Notes under the pieces: model-generated
Database searches by the model: none
What the model was told of the DNA's origin: nothing
Seen by the model: only the letters and a program-made list of their open reading frames with translations
Made by a program: the position numbers and the translations under genes
NCBI RefSeq assembly: GCF_006439015.1
Contig: NZ_RCZG01000009.1
Span: 147,234-211,233, forward strand
DNA: 64,000 nt
Direction of reading: 5' to 3'
Source of the DNA: Mycolicibacterium hodleri
GTDB lineage: Bacteria; Actinomycetota; Actinomycetes; Mycobacteriales; Mycobacteriaceae
Shown here: positions 37,270 through 45,400 of the stretch, in pieces
Numbering within the stretch: the stretch's first letter is position 1
How the letters are laid out: every line of letters starts with the position of its first letter

Positions 37270-38646
37270 CTATTCTCCGGAATCGGCTGTGCCAACCTCT
37301 CCACCGCCGACGCTGGCGCTGGACTTGGTGGCGTCCCCGGCCTTCTTGGTGCCGCCCTTGAAGCCGTTGATGTTGTCTTGCAGAGACTTCATCGCATCCG
37401 CCAGGCTGCCACCGGACTTGCGGTGCTTCGGACCCACCTGCCCGGGCGTTGCCTTGAAGCTGTCCTTCTTCACCTGAGCCGCGGGCGCGGTGTCCGGCGT
37501 CGTCACGGCCTGGGCCGCCGGACTCCCAGCGTTGAGCGACTTCACTGCCTTGGCCAGGTCCGCCGACGAGTCGTCAGGGGGCGCAGCGGAACTGGGCGTC
37601 ACCTCAACGGCGGTGGCGCCAGGGTCGGCCGTGGTGGCGAGGGCCGTCTTGGTGTCGGTCGTCTTCGCGACGGTCGCGGGCCCTTGGCCCGGCGGGTAGT
37701 GCGGGTCGTAGTTCCCGTAGAGGTACTTGGGCTGGTAAACCCCCGCGTAGCCGTCGGCGGGATCCCGATTGCAGTTGCCGCACAAGATCGGCGAGAGCGC
37801 ACGGAAGACGTAGGCCAGACCGGTCTCATCCGGGTTGTAGTACTCGCTGTTCTGCACGAACGGGTAGAAGCTGTTGAACAACGCCGATCCGAGCCTGGCG
37901 AAGGCGGCGCCCGCCTCGGCCAGCGTGACGCTCTGTGGGCCGGTGGGCGTTGCGACCAATGAGGCCAGGAATGCCTTGCCGGGCGCGTCGGGATCGAGCT
38001 GCACGTATCCGTCGGGATACCCGACCGATGACCCGTCGAAGGGGTTCACTTTGGCGGGGAACGTGTACCCCGAATACAGCTGGGAGGTCGGCACCTTCAA
38101 TGTCTCGCTCAGAATCGCGGCGGGATCCGGGCAGGCACCGGGAAGGGCCGCGCAGCCGGCATTCACCGGGAAGTTGGCCTGCGCCCAGACGACCGCCTGC
38201 TCGCCGATCACCGACGAAAGGGCCGGAAATGGAATCAGCAGGTTGTAGATGGCCCTCAACTTGTCGGGATCGGCCTGGTCGAAGCCGAAGGCATTGGTCG
38301 GGCTCCACACCAGCAGGCTGCCCGTCTCTTCCAACGACTTCGCGAGCAGGTTCATACCGGCGACCTCTGCCGCTGGAATGCTGACGATGGCGTTGAAGAG
38401 GTTCACCGGAATGTTGAAGATGTTGTTTGCGGTGATGGTGGGATAGGTCGCCGGGGCGTCGGCACCACCACACACTGCACCGTCGGTCGTCACGCACGTC
38501 GCTGCCGCCAGGCTGACGTCCATGGCCACCGCGCGGTGCTCGGGACGCGCTGCCGAAGCTTGTGGCGCGATCGGCGTGACGGCTATCAGGCTCGCCCCCA
38601 CCAGCGCCACCCCCGCCGTGACATACGGACTCATTCCAGCAGGCAT
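37270..38646 (-). CDS. Large secreted mycobacterial protein of unknown function (YVTAGVALVGAS family, copy B)
   Basis: The protein has 458 aa. Start at 38646 with GAAAGGGA five bases before the ATG. The long open frame upstream of it crosses the conserved promoter and is rejected. The signal-like N-terminus SPYVTAGVALVGASLIAVTPIAP is followed by a mature part with NIFNIPVNLFNAIVSIPAAEV, LLVWSPTNAFGFDQADPD, CPDPAAILSETL and GYTFPAKVNPF, each with a counterpart in copy A (33712-35319). A C-terminal Ala/Thr/Lys/Gly-rich tail starts about residue 345. Four or more cysteines occur in the mature part, some paired as in copy A, which fits an exported protein. No function known. Confidence 0.7.
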   Translation of the reverse strand: MPAGMSPYVTAGVALVGASLIAVTPIAPQASAARPEHRAVAMDVSLAAATCVTTDGAVCGGADAPATYPTITANNIFNIPVNLFNAIVSIPAAEVAGMNLLAKSLEETGSLLVWSPTNAFGFDQADPDKLRAIYNLLIPFPALSSVIGEQAVVWAQANFPVNAGCAALPGACPDPAAILSETLKVPTSQLYSGYTFPAKVNPFDGSSVGYPDGYVQLDPDAPGKAFLASLVATPTGPQSVTLAEAGAAFARLGSALFNSFYPFVQNSEYYNPDETGLAYVFRALSPILCGNCNRDPADGYAGVYQPKYLYGNYDPHYPPGQGPATVAKTTDTKTALATTADPGATAVEVTPSSAAPPDDSSADLAKAVKSLNAGSPAAQAVTTPDTAPAAQVKKDSFKATPGQVGPKHRKSGGSLADAMKSLQDNINGFKGGTKKAGDATKSSASVGGGEVGTADSGE

Positions 38647-38686
38647 TACGTCCCTTTCACGCTGCATACAACCCGACCCGAGGAGG

Positions 38687-38715
38687 AACGTATCCAAAAA
38701 GAGATCGAGAGTCCA
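38687..38715 (-). promoter_or_regulatory. Promoter of the secreted-protein gene B (TGGACT-N17-TACGTT)
   Basis: TGGACT (38715-38710) and TACGTT (38692-38687) on the minus strand are 17 bp apart. They match the promoter in front of copy A at 35379-35407 in both boxes and in the spacer 3' half. The transcription start should be near 38680, about 35 bp before the ATG. Confidence 0.65.
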
Positions 38716-38741
38716 GCCAAACGCCGACATTGCCGCATTTG

Positions 38742-38757
38742 CTGACGGCGACGTCAG
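38742..38757. promoter_or_regulatory. Inverted repeat CTGACG-N4-CGTCAG upstream of promoter B
   Basis: Perfect 6-bp arms with spacer GCGA, centred about 70 bp before the likely transcription start. The surrounding TTTGCTGACGnCGACGTCAGAA is shared with the site at 35440-35461, which speaks for a common regulator of the two paralogues. Confidence 0.55.
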
Positions 38758-38759
38758 AA

Positions 38760-39435
38760 ACGCACACGGCCGGTGTCGGTGAACATCACCGACGCGCGCG
38801 GACCACCTGGAATCTCGACCATGCTGCAAACGTGGCAACGCCAACCGCCGACGCAATTGGCGCACGAAATGGGTAGCGCGCCATGCCGGCGACCCGTTCG
38901 CCGCGACGGCGTCAACCCGGGCGCGCGCATCGCGCGGGGTCGCACCGTCGGAAACCAGGAGCTGATGCAGGCGCGGAATGCCTAGGTCTTTGAGTAACAG
39001 TCCCGGCCGATGGCTTCCCACTGCCCCCGGTCTTCGCAAGCGATGGGTCGCCAGTCGAGGGTCGCAACCACGGTTGCTGATCCGTGACGCCGAATCCGCT
39101 CGACGACGTCACGACGCCGCACTGATCAACGACGCTCGGCAAACTTGGCGGGGCCACGCGCCAAAGGCCGTGTGGTACGCGGATCTGATGCGGGAGGCCA
39201 TTCGCAGGACGTTGGCGTGGCGGTAGCCACGGGCACCTGGGCACGTCGCCTTAGCCAGCGGCTCGACCTCGGTTTCGAGACGACACCACCCAGACGGGGC
39301 CACCATTCGCGGAGCAGGATGCTGCTGGGTCGGCCATTCTGCTCGGCACCATGACGTCGGCTACGGCGCTGCGGCCGTCACCGGTGATGCGGACTCATCC
39401 GCTGCGGGCCTCGTCACCTGGTGGGGTCGGGGTGC
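38760..39435. other. About 0.7 kb without a supported gene
   Basis: Several short open frames overlap on both strands, none with a recognisable motif, good ribosome-binding site or typical codon pattern. A frame ending near 39226 (AVWYADLMREAIRRTLAWR) looks protein-like for some 30 codons and might be a gene relic, but no parent family is recognised. Nothing else stands out. Confidence 0.35.
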
Positions 39436-40176
39436 CTAGGTGGCGAACCAGGCACGATTGCCGTAGGAGTCGAGATGGGTAACCTCATCGACCGGCCTGC
39501 GAGTCGTTGGACCATAACGTCCTCTCGGCCATCCAAGGGGGACGATGCAGCACGGGGTGACCGAGACCGGCAGCTTCAGAATTCGGCGAGATGACGTCAC
39601 GTTCCAGAGCGGAAGCGTGATCAGCGAAGCGCCCAACCCCATGGCCCGAGCCGCGAGCAACAAGTTCTGCACACTCGGGTAGATCGATCCGAAGAACGCC
39701 GACGCCGCCGCGTGTGGCATGGGGACGTAGGGCACCCGCCCTTCGCGAGCAGTCAGACGCAGGCATGCGACTACGAGAACCGGTATCTCCTCGAAGTGGT
39801 CGACCTGCCACTGCACGGCACGGGCGGTCTTCGCCATCGACTCGTCGTATTCCGCGATGTTGCGAACCACGCCGCGGTGGTACACCTTCCACGCCATCCG
39901 ATAGCGGCGGGCGAGCTTCTTCTTGACCTTGGGGTCCTTCACGATGATGAACTCCCAGTTCTGCCCGTCTGCCCCGGTTGGTGCGCGTAGCGCGAGCTCG
40001 ATGCATTTCAGCACCACCGCGTCGTCCACCGGATCGGGAAGGACCCGTCGCACCGCCCGCTGGGTCATCATGGCGTCGAGCATCGGCATCTGCAGGCGGG
40101 CCATCGCTTCGGCGGTCGGCGTGGTCGGTGCGGACCCGTTCGACACGGGCGGACCGGCCTCGTTCGTGTCAGCCAT
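39436..40176 (-). CDS. Nitroreductase-family FMN oxidoreductase
   Basis: The protein has 246 aa from the ATG at 40176 (MADTNEAG), which overlaps the DUF2505 gene by 8 bp. The nitroreductase fold is seen from MMTQRAVRRVLPDPVDDAVVLKCIELALRAPTG (FMN phosphate arginines), GADGQNWEFIIVKDPKVKKKLARRY, and SIYPSVQNLLLAARAMGLGASLITLPLW near the second FMN contact, ending with the PLGWPRGRYGP segment. It likely reduces quinones, nitro groups or enones with NAD(P)H. It is the last gene of a flavodoxin-DUF2505-nitroreductase operon, so electron transfer between the products is possible. Confidence 0.85.
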   Translation of the reverse strand: MADTNEAGPPVSNGSAPTTPTAEAMARLQMPMLDAMMTQRAVRRVLPDPVDDAVVLKCIELALRAPTGADGQNWEFIIVKDPKVKKKLARRYRMAWKVYHRGVVRNIAEYDESMAKTARAVQWQVDHFEEIPVLVVACLRLTAREGRVPYVPMPHAAASAFFGSIYPSVQNLLLAARAMGLGASLITLPLWNVTSSRRILKLPVSVTPCCIVPLGWPRGRYGPTTRRPVDEVTHLDSYGNRAWFAT

Positions 40177-40675
40177 GGGCTGCGATCCACTCGGTCGTGA
40201 AGCGTTGCACCCCGGGTATCTCATCGGCGATCTGACTACCGAGGTACTTCTCGATCGTGCCGCCGACCAACGGAATCCGTACCTCGAGAGTTCCAGCGAA
40301 GGTCAGCCTCGAGCCATCCGCCAGGGGTGCCAGCACGGCACTGCCGGCGCCCGACGCGGGAGCGCCAACCGCCGTGATGGCGACCTCTCCGTGAACCTCG
40401 CCCCGGTGATTCGGACGCCACGTCTCCTTCCGCAGCACCTTTAGGTCGCCGGTGAAGACCTTGCCAAGAGGGCCTGGCAGCATGTCGTGGCGCAAATCTT
40501 GGGTGGTGGCCACGTCAACCGTGCCATCGCCGGCCACGACCAGCGACTCCAGCGTCATGGCATCGCCTCCGTAAGCCGCCAGGCGGTCGAGCCAGTAGTG
40601 CTCGAGGCCGAACGCCAGGTGGATGGCTTCCACGGTCGCCGTCGTTTCGGTGGACACGTCAAAGGACTTCGGCAC
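40169..40675 (-). CDS. DUF2505-family protein
   Basis: The protein has 168 aa. FDVSTETTATVEAIHLAFGLEHYWLDRLAAYG at the N-terminus and the beta-rich core with GEVAITAVGAPASGAG, LTFAGTLEVRIPLVGGTIEKYLGSQI agree with the actinobacterial DUF2505 family, which has an SRPBCC-like helix-grip shape. Its ligand and function are unknown. It sits between the flavodoxin-like gene (33 bp upstream) and the nitroreductase (overlapping start), so the three are one operon. Confidence 0.78.
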   Translation of the reverse strand: MPKSFDVSTETTATVEAIHLAFGLEHYWLDRLAAYGGDAMTLESLVVAGDGTVDVATTQDLRHDMLPGPLGKVFTGDLKVLRKETWRPNHRGEVHGEVAITAVGAPASGAGSAVLAPLADGSRLTFAGTLEVRIPLVGGTIEKYLGSQIADEIPGVQRFTTEWIAAHG

Positions 40676-40708
40676 GACAATCCAAACCGTCGTAGGTACC
40701 CAAAGAAC

Positions 40709-41431
40709 TCACGACGGCTCCACCGGCGACGGTTCCGTGGTTCGCGTCTCCTTGCCGAAGATTCGATCTGCGAGCTTGGCGGAAAACCTCCGCGTCTCCT
40801 CAAGTTGTTCTCGACTGACGTTGGTGGTCGGAATCCGAAGGCCCAGGGAGCGGTCGCGATACTCCCCCGTCCCCAAATAACTGGTCAGCGACAACATTGA
40901 GCGCAACTGACCACCGGGGTACCCGAAGTGGATCTCGCCGCGGTAGCGGCCGCCCTTCTTCTCGGCGAGCTTGCGAACGGCGGTCAGGTTCTCCCGCCAG
41001 TACCGACGACACACCACGAAGACGGCGAACGGCTTGTCCTCGAGCAGGTGTCTGGCCTCGTGCGACGTGAGGAACGTGCGCAGCGGCATGCTGACCGTTC
41101 GCCACCAGGTGGGCGAGCCGATGCAAATCAGATCGTAATCACCGTTGCGCACTTCGTCGGGAGTTCGGATGTCCCCCGTCTTCCGAAGCGTCTGGGCCGG
41201 AAGCATCCCGAGAAAGTCAGGCCACACGCTCCGCATCGGGAAACGCGAGAAGCGCTCGGCATAGCGCGGATCGGTGAACTCGATCGGCGCGGAGTGCACC
41301 TCACACCCTCGCTCGCGGAACACCTCACCCGCGGCCTCCAGCACCTTCGCCGATTGCCCGGTGTAGCTGTAGTAGAGGAGAAGGACTTGCGGCGGGTGGC
41401 CCTTTGGTCGATCTGCCGTGACGTCAGCCAT
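40709..41431 (-). CDS. Flavodoxin-like protein
   Basis: The protein has 240 aa from the ATG at 41431 (a GTG at 41458 is the alternative). The FMN phosphate loop is VLLLYYSYTGQSAKVLEAA and a second flavin-side loop is LICIGSPTWWRTVSMPLRTFL, followed by the strand FAVFVVCRRYWRENL. The C-terminal 50 residues go beyond the short flavodoxins. This may be a flavoprotein reductase or NAD(P)H:quinone-type oxidoreductase; the partner is not known. It heads the operon with the DUF2505 and nitroreductase genes and is divergent from the methyltransferase at 41579. Confidence 0.8.
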   Translation of the reverse strand: MADVTADRPKGHPPQVLLLYYSYTGQSAKVLEAAGEVFRERGCEVHSAPIEFTDPRYAERFSRFPMRSVWPDFLGMLPAQTLRKTGDIRTPDEVRNGDYDLICIGSPTWWRTVSMPLRTFLTSHEARHLLEDKPFAVFVVCRRYWRENLTAVRKLAEKKGGRYRGEIHFGYPGGQLRSMLSLTSYLGTGEYRDRSLGLRIPTTNVSREQLEETRRFSAKLADRIFGKETRTTEPSPVEPS

Positions 41432-41578
41432 GAGAACCCACTCGCCGAACGGCTTCACAGATCATCGTTCGCGGTGCGTACACGCATGCTCCCTATCGGT
41501 GTGAATCTCACGATGCTGGTTCCGACGATGCCCGCCCCAATGTCTCGCCTGCGGGGCTTAGCGAATAGCCTGACACAC

Positions 41579-42409
41579 ATGACCGACAAAGTTGCCGTCG
41601 ACCTCAGCGGCCCAGCACAGACGATGCTGTCGACCCTGTATCTCAAGGCGCTGGACGCTGATTTCGAGCGCCCCGTTCTCGGCGATCAGTACGCGAAGGA
41701 AGCGATCGGCCGCATCGACTACGACTGGCACGGACTCGGGATCACGGGCAAGTGGGCACCGATGTTCACGGTACGCACTGCCCAGTACGACATCTGGGCG
41801 CGACAGTTCATGGCCGTCAACGAACGATGCACGGTGATCCACCTCGGTTGCGGACTGGACACCAGGGTGTTCCGGCTGGACCCCGGGCCCGACGTCGAGT
41901 GGTTCGACGTCGACTTCCCAGCCGTTATCTCGTTGCGGGAGAAGGTTTATCCGAGTAGGCCCAACTACCATCTCTTGCCGACCTCCGCGACCGACCCCTC
42001 CTGGCTGGACCAGATTCCGGCGGACCGCCCGACGCTGTTCCTGGCCGAGGGGATCAGCATGTATCTGACCCAGGCCGAAGGTGTCGCCCTGCTGAGTCGT
42101 GTCGTCGACCGCTTCCCCTCCGGAGAACTTCAAATCGACTTCTTCAACTGGCTCGCCATCAAGTCGCAGAAAACCCAGACCCTCGTCCGGCGCTCCGGCT
42201 CGACGTTGCACTGGGCGGTCAACAAGCCGAGTGACATCCTCGACCGGGTGCCCGGCACGAGGTTGCTGAATGCGGTCACCTTGTTCGACGCGAGCACGTT
42301 CGGCCGCGCGTCCACCGCATTCCGAGTGGCGAAGCGCGCGCTCCGGTTCTTACCACCCGTTCGTGACTCACTGCAATATCACCGCTACGGATTCGGGACC
42401 GTCAGCTGA
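41579..42409 (+). CDS. SAM-dependent methyltransferase, LCM/TcmP-type
   Basis: The protein has 276 aa from the ATG at 41579 (MTDKVAVDLSG). Signatures: STLYLKALDADFERPVLGDQYAKE, RTAQYDIWARQFM, SAM motif VIHLGCGLDTRVFRLD, EWFDVDFPAVISLREKVYP, TLFLAEGISMYL (family AEG/ML), and a RYGFG end. It is the O-methyltransferase type found with polyketide pathways (TcmP-like). It overlaps papA5 tail to tail by 8 bp at the end of the pps-drr-papA5 operon, so it is a natural candidate to methylate a hydroxyl of the lipid made there. In M. tuberculosis that step is done by an unrelated enzyme (Rv2952). Assignment to the pathway is inference. Confidence 0.85.
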   Translation: MTDKVAVDLSGPAQTMLSTLYLKALDADFERPVLGDQYAKEAIGRIDYDWHGLGITGKWAPMFTVRTAQYDIWARQFMAVNERCTVIHLGCGLDTRVFRLDPGPDVEWFDVDFPAVISLREKVYPSRPNYHLLPTSATDPSWLDQIPADRPTLFLAEGISMYLTQAEGVALLSRVVDRFPSGELQIDFFNWLAIKSQKTQTLVRRSGSTLHWAVNKPSDILDRVPGTRLLNAVTLFDASTFGRASTAFRVAKRALRFLPPVRDSLQYHRYGFGTVS

Positions 42410-43661
42410 CGCGAGACGCGGCGTGTTTCGCGGAGATGCTGCGGAGCAGGGCGTCTATCGCGGCGACGGACTTCTCCGGGTTCGGTCCGTGTGAGTGGTA
42501 CTCGATCATCAACTGCCCGGCGAAGATCTTGCTGGTGTAGATCTCGATGCCCGCGCCGACGGCGAAGTAGAACTCTCCGTGGCTCGCGACCAGCTCCATG
42601 CCAGGTGGCGTGCGCATCGGCGGGACGATGCCGTTGTCGGTGAACATGACCACGTCAGGCATGCCCGGCGGGTTGCCCACATACTGCGGACTGAAGTGCA
42701 GGAAGGATTGCTGAATCACCCCTTCGGACAGGTCCTTTCGAAAGGTGTCGGTGATGTCGCGGGCCAGCTCCACGACGTCGGTGTCGCGGTCGATCTCCGC
42801 GAGGTAGGTGGCTATCCCCACCGGGTTGGTGCACGCGGTGGCCGCCACCGGAGGCGAGAGCACGTACCGCAGATCCACCGGATAGACGTACGGAACCGGA
42901 ATGTTCGGCGTGTCGCGGAGCTGCCACTCGGCCATCAGCACCGCCGCCGAGAGCAGGCCGTTCAAGCCGATCTTGCGCGCCCGGCACAGATCGATCAGAT
43001 TGTCGGTGTCCTCCTCGCTGAGCTTGCAGAAGGCCATCGGAACGAGTTGCGGCAGAACCGGATTCACGTCGGCGGGGGTACGACGGGACGGGGGAAGATC
43101 GTAGGCGAACATGGCCGTCATCAGCCGCTCGAGACCCGACCGATGCAGCTTCTGCACGCCACGATCGGCGAGCACGACCTCCAGCGGATCCGGCGCGGGG
43201 TGCACGGTGACCGGTCGGATGCTTCCGGTGCTGACGAGGTCGGTGTAGGAGGAGAACAATTCCTCGATCAGGCTGAACTGGTGGTGGCCGTCGGCAAGAC
43301 TATGGTGAATGTAGAGCGTGGGCTGCGCCTGCCCGTCCCGGATGGTCAACCGCAGATGGACCAGCGCTGAACCCTGGTCGAAGATCAGCGGTGGAGCCTG
43401 CGCATCGGAGCCTTCGAGCTCGACCACCTCCAAGCCCTGGTGCATGAGGTCGTCGAGAACGATCTCGTATCGCCCGTCGGGACCCTGCTCGAGGTGTCCG
43501 TTGAGGACGGGATGCGACTCCAGCAGCGCGTCGAAGGCATCCGACAGCGCGTCGACGTCGACGGGACCTTCGACGTGCGCAGCCAGGCCGACGAAGTTCT
43601 GCGTCTCCGCGAACATCTCTTCGCTGCGGGCCAGCTTCCGAATGGCCGATGAGGCAAACAC
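42402..43661 (-). CDS. papA5: Polyketide-associated acyltransferase PapA5
   Basis: PapA5 esterifies the diol hydroxyls of phthiocerol-type lipids with mycocerosic-type acids delivered by a Mas-type synthase. The protein has 419 aa against 422 in M. tuberculosis. The catalytic HHSLADGHH (His120, Asp124) matches HxxxDG. Long runs match PapA5: RKLARSEEMFAE near the start, SDAFDALLESHPVL, the TEWQLRNTP-type segment (EWQLRDTPNIPVPYVYPVDL) and TFRKDLSEGVIQQS. The start is a GTG with AGGGAG eight bases upstream. It lies 42 bp after drrC. No mas-type gene lies in the window. I call this an orthologue. Confidence 0.93.
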   Translation of the reverse strand: MFASSAIRKLARSEEMFAETQNFVGLAAHVEGPVDVDALSDAFDALLESHPVLNGHLEQGPDGRYEIVLDDLMHQGLEVVELEGSDAQAPPLIFDQGSALVHLRLTIRDGQAQPTLYIHHSLADGHHQFSLIEELFSSYTDLVSTGSIRPVTVHPAPDPLEVVLADRGVQKLHRSGLERLMTAMFAYDLPPSRRTPADVNPVLPQLVPMAFCKLSEEDTDNLIDLCRARKIGLNGLLSAAVLMAEWQLRDTPNIPVPYVYPVDLRYVLSPPVAATACTNPVGIATYLAEIDRDTDVVELARDITDTFRKDLSEGVIQQSFLHFSPQYVGNPPGMPDVVMFTDNGIVPPMRTPPGMELVASHGEFYFAVGAGIEIYTSKIFAGQLMIEYHSHGPNPEKSVAAIDALLRSISAKHAASRVS

Positions 43662-43703
43662 AATCAGGCTCCCTTGGAATTCATGAGAATGACGACGCGG
43701 TGG

Positions 43704-44582
43704 TCATCCGCGCTTGCTCGCCCGCCGGTAGCCGATCGCCATCGGTATGACGCACACCGCGGCGATTCCGCCGGACCAGAGCAGCGTGCCAGCCAGCGGT
43801 ACCGCGACGGGACCGCCCAGGGATAGTCCCCTCATCGTTTCGATGACATAGCTCACCGGCTGATGTTCGACGACCGGTTGCAGCCAGTGCGGAAATTGGT
43901 CGAGCGGTACGAATCCGGTGCTGAAGAACATCAATATTGCGCAGACGATCTCCGTGGCCTGCGGCACGATGGTGTTCGCCGAATAGAGAGCTAGCGTCAG
44001 GATGGCGGCGGAGAACGCCACGCCGAACAAGGCCGGAATGAACACCCACGCCACCGATTCGAGAATGCTCTGTCGGAAGCGGAAGCCCAGCATCAGCCCG
44101 ACACACATCACGACCAAGGTGATCACCACGATTCGCACCCCGTCTGCCAACAGCCGGGACAACACGCCCGAGGCCCGGTGCACCGGCAACACCCACATCC
44201 GGGAGAGCAGACCGTCGGTGCGTTCGCGCATGATGCCGACGGCGCCGATGATCGCGCCCGTCATGGCTCCCACCATGGCGACCAACGGAACGCTGCCGTA
44301 CAAGGCGCTATGTCCCGTGACCTGTTCGATGCCGTCGCCAAGCACGATGTCCAGTGCGACGACGAAACCGGCTGGCATGACCAACGACTGAACCACCGTC
44401 GCCGGGTCCCGGCTCCATCGACGCAGTATCCGTGCGGTCAGCACCCAGATCTGCGGGATGAGCCGCAGCGGTGAATTCTCCCACGCCTTCGGCATCCGAT
44501 GCCGCCCAGAAGTGGACCCGGCGTGCGCGTCAATAGAACCGTTGCGCCGCATCACCTTCTGGTCCTCGGCCGCCACCGACAT
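43704..44582 (-). CDS. drrC: ABC transporter permease DrrC (lipid export)
   Basis: The protein has 292 aa from the ATG at 44582; the TGATG overlap with the drrB stop decides this start, and the longer open frame upstream is a shadow. A polar N-terminus of about 45 residues is followed by the ABC-2 membrane domain: VVQSLVMPAGFVVALDIVLG, LVAMVGAMTGAIIGAVGIMRER, a VITLVVMCVGLMLGF pair, AFSAAILTLALY and a last hydrophobic helix. DrrC works with DrrA and DrrB to carry DIM across the plasma membrane in M. tuberculosis. Gene order here is the same. Confidence 0.9.
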   Translation of the reverse strand: MSVAAEDQKVMRRNGSIDAHAGSTSGRHRMPKAWENSPLRLIPQIWVLTARILRRWSRDPATVVQSLVMPAGFVVALDIVLGDGIEQVTGHSALYGSVPLVAMVGAMTGAIIGAVGIMRERTDGLLSRMWVLPVHRASGVLSRLLADGVRIVVITLVVMCVGLMLGFRFRQSILESVAWVFIPALFGVAFSAAILTLALYSANTIVPQATEIVCAILMFFSTGFVPLDQFPHWLQPVVEHQPVSYVIETMRGLSLGGPVAVPLAGTLLWSGGIAAVCVIPMAIGYRRASKRG

Positions 44583-45400
44583 CAGGGCCGCCTCGCCGAT
44601 ACCCGCGCATGCAGCAGCACGACCACCACCAGGATGCCAGCAACCCAGATCAGTGACGGACCGATCACCGACCACGACACCTCCGGGGCCGCAGACGTGG
44701 TGTCACCCGCCAGCGCCTGCAGTGCGTAGACGAACTGGGACAGCGGTTGATTGCGAACGAAGGACTGGATCCAGTCCGGGAATCGCTCGACCGGTTGCAA
44801 GCCGACCGACGCCAGTCCGAGAGTCAGCTGCGGCACCAACATCATGGGCGCGGTCGCCTCCGGGTTCTCCGTCAGGATGCCGATCAGATCTCCGATGAAG
44901 GCCAAGGCCGCGCCGATGGCCAACACCAAGAGGCAGAAGCCCGCGGCGTGCACCACCCCGCCATGAAAGCGGAACCCGATGACGTAGCCGCACGCCACCG
45001 ACACCACCAACGCGACCACACAGCGGTACATGCTCGCGGTCATCCGTGCGGCGAGCGGAGTCAGCGAGGCCATGGGCAACGCCTTGAACCGCCTGTTGAT
45101 CCGTTGAACCGAGTCGGTCGCCGATCGGAACGCAGCAGATACGGCAGCGAACCAGATGGCCTGGAGCACGATCAGCGGCGTCAGGTACTGCGCATAGCTA
45201 CTCATTCCCTGCGCAGCGCCCATCAACTGCTTGAGCGGAATGTAGTAACCGATGGTGAAGATGATCGAGCCGACGACCTGCGTGGCCAGCTCGCCGTTGC
45301 GAACCGTCGGCGTGATCATCCGGACCGTGAGCACCCACCACTGCTGGCCGGTCGATGCCGTCGGCCGCGGGATCACCCGGGCGGTCAAGGTATCCGTCAC
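44582..45400 (-). CDS. drrB: ABC transporter permease DrrB
   Basis: The protein has 272 aa. Start is a GTG at 45400 inside the drrA stop (GTGA overlap), indicating coupling. It has about six hydrophobic segments, among them VVGSIIFTIGYYIPLKQ, LIVLQAIWFAAVSAAFR, CVVALVVSVACGYVIGF, AGFCLLVLAIGAALAFIGD and SLIWVAGILVVVVLL. The conserved ABC-2 stretch TENPEATAPMMLVPQLTLGLASVGLQPVERFPDWIQ is present. It pairs with DrrC as heterodimeric membrane part of the exporter; in this locus the cargo should be the PapA5-esterified lipid. Confidence 0.9.
   Translation of the reverse strand: MTDTLTARVIPRPTASTGQQWWVLTVRMITPTVRNGELATQVVGSIIFTIGYYIPLKQLMGAAQGMSSYAQYLTPLIVLQAIWFAAVSAAFRSATDSVQRINRRFKALPMASLTPLAARMTASMYRCVVALVVSVACGYVIGFRFHGGVVHAAGFCLLVLAIGAALAFIGDLIGILTENPEATAPMMLVPQLTLGLASVGLQPVERFPDWIQSFVRNQPLSQFVYALQALAGDTTSAAPEVSWSVIGPSLIWVAGILVVVVLLHARVSARRP

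Noticed and set aside
38647..39039. N-terminal extension of the secreted-protein gene B
   Set aside because: The frame is open, but it crosses the conserved promoter and operator block, while a good ribosome-binding site stands at 38651-38658 before the ATG at 38646.
38978..39226. Possible gene on the plus strand
   Set aside because: Only the last 30 codons look protein-like; the front part is atypical and no family is recognised.
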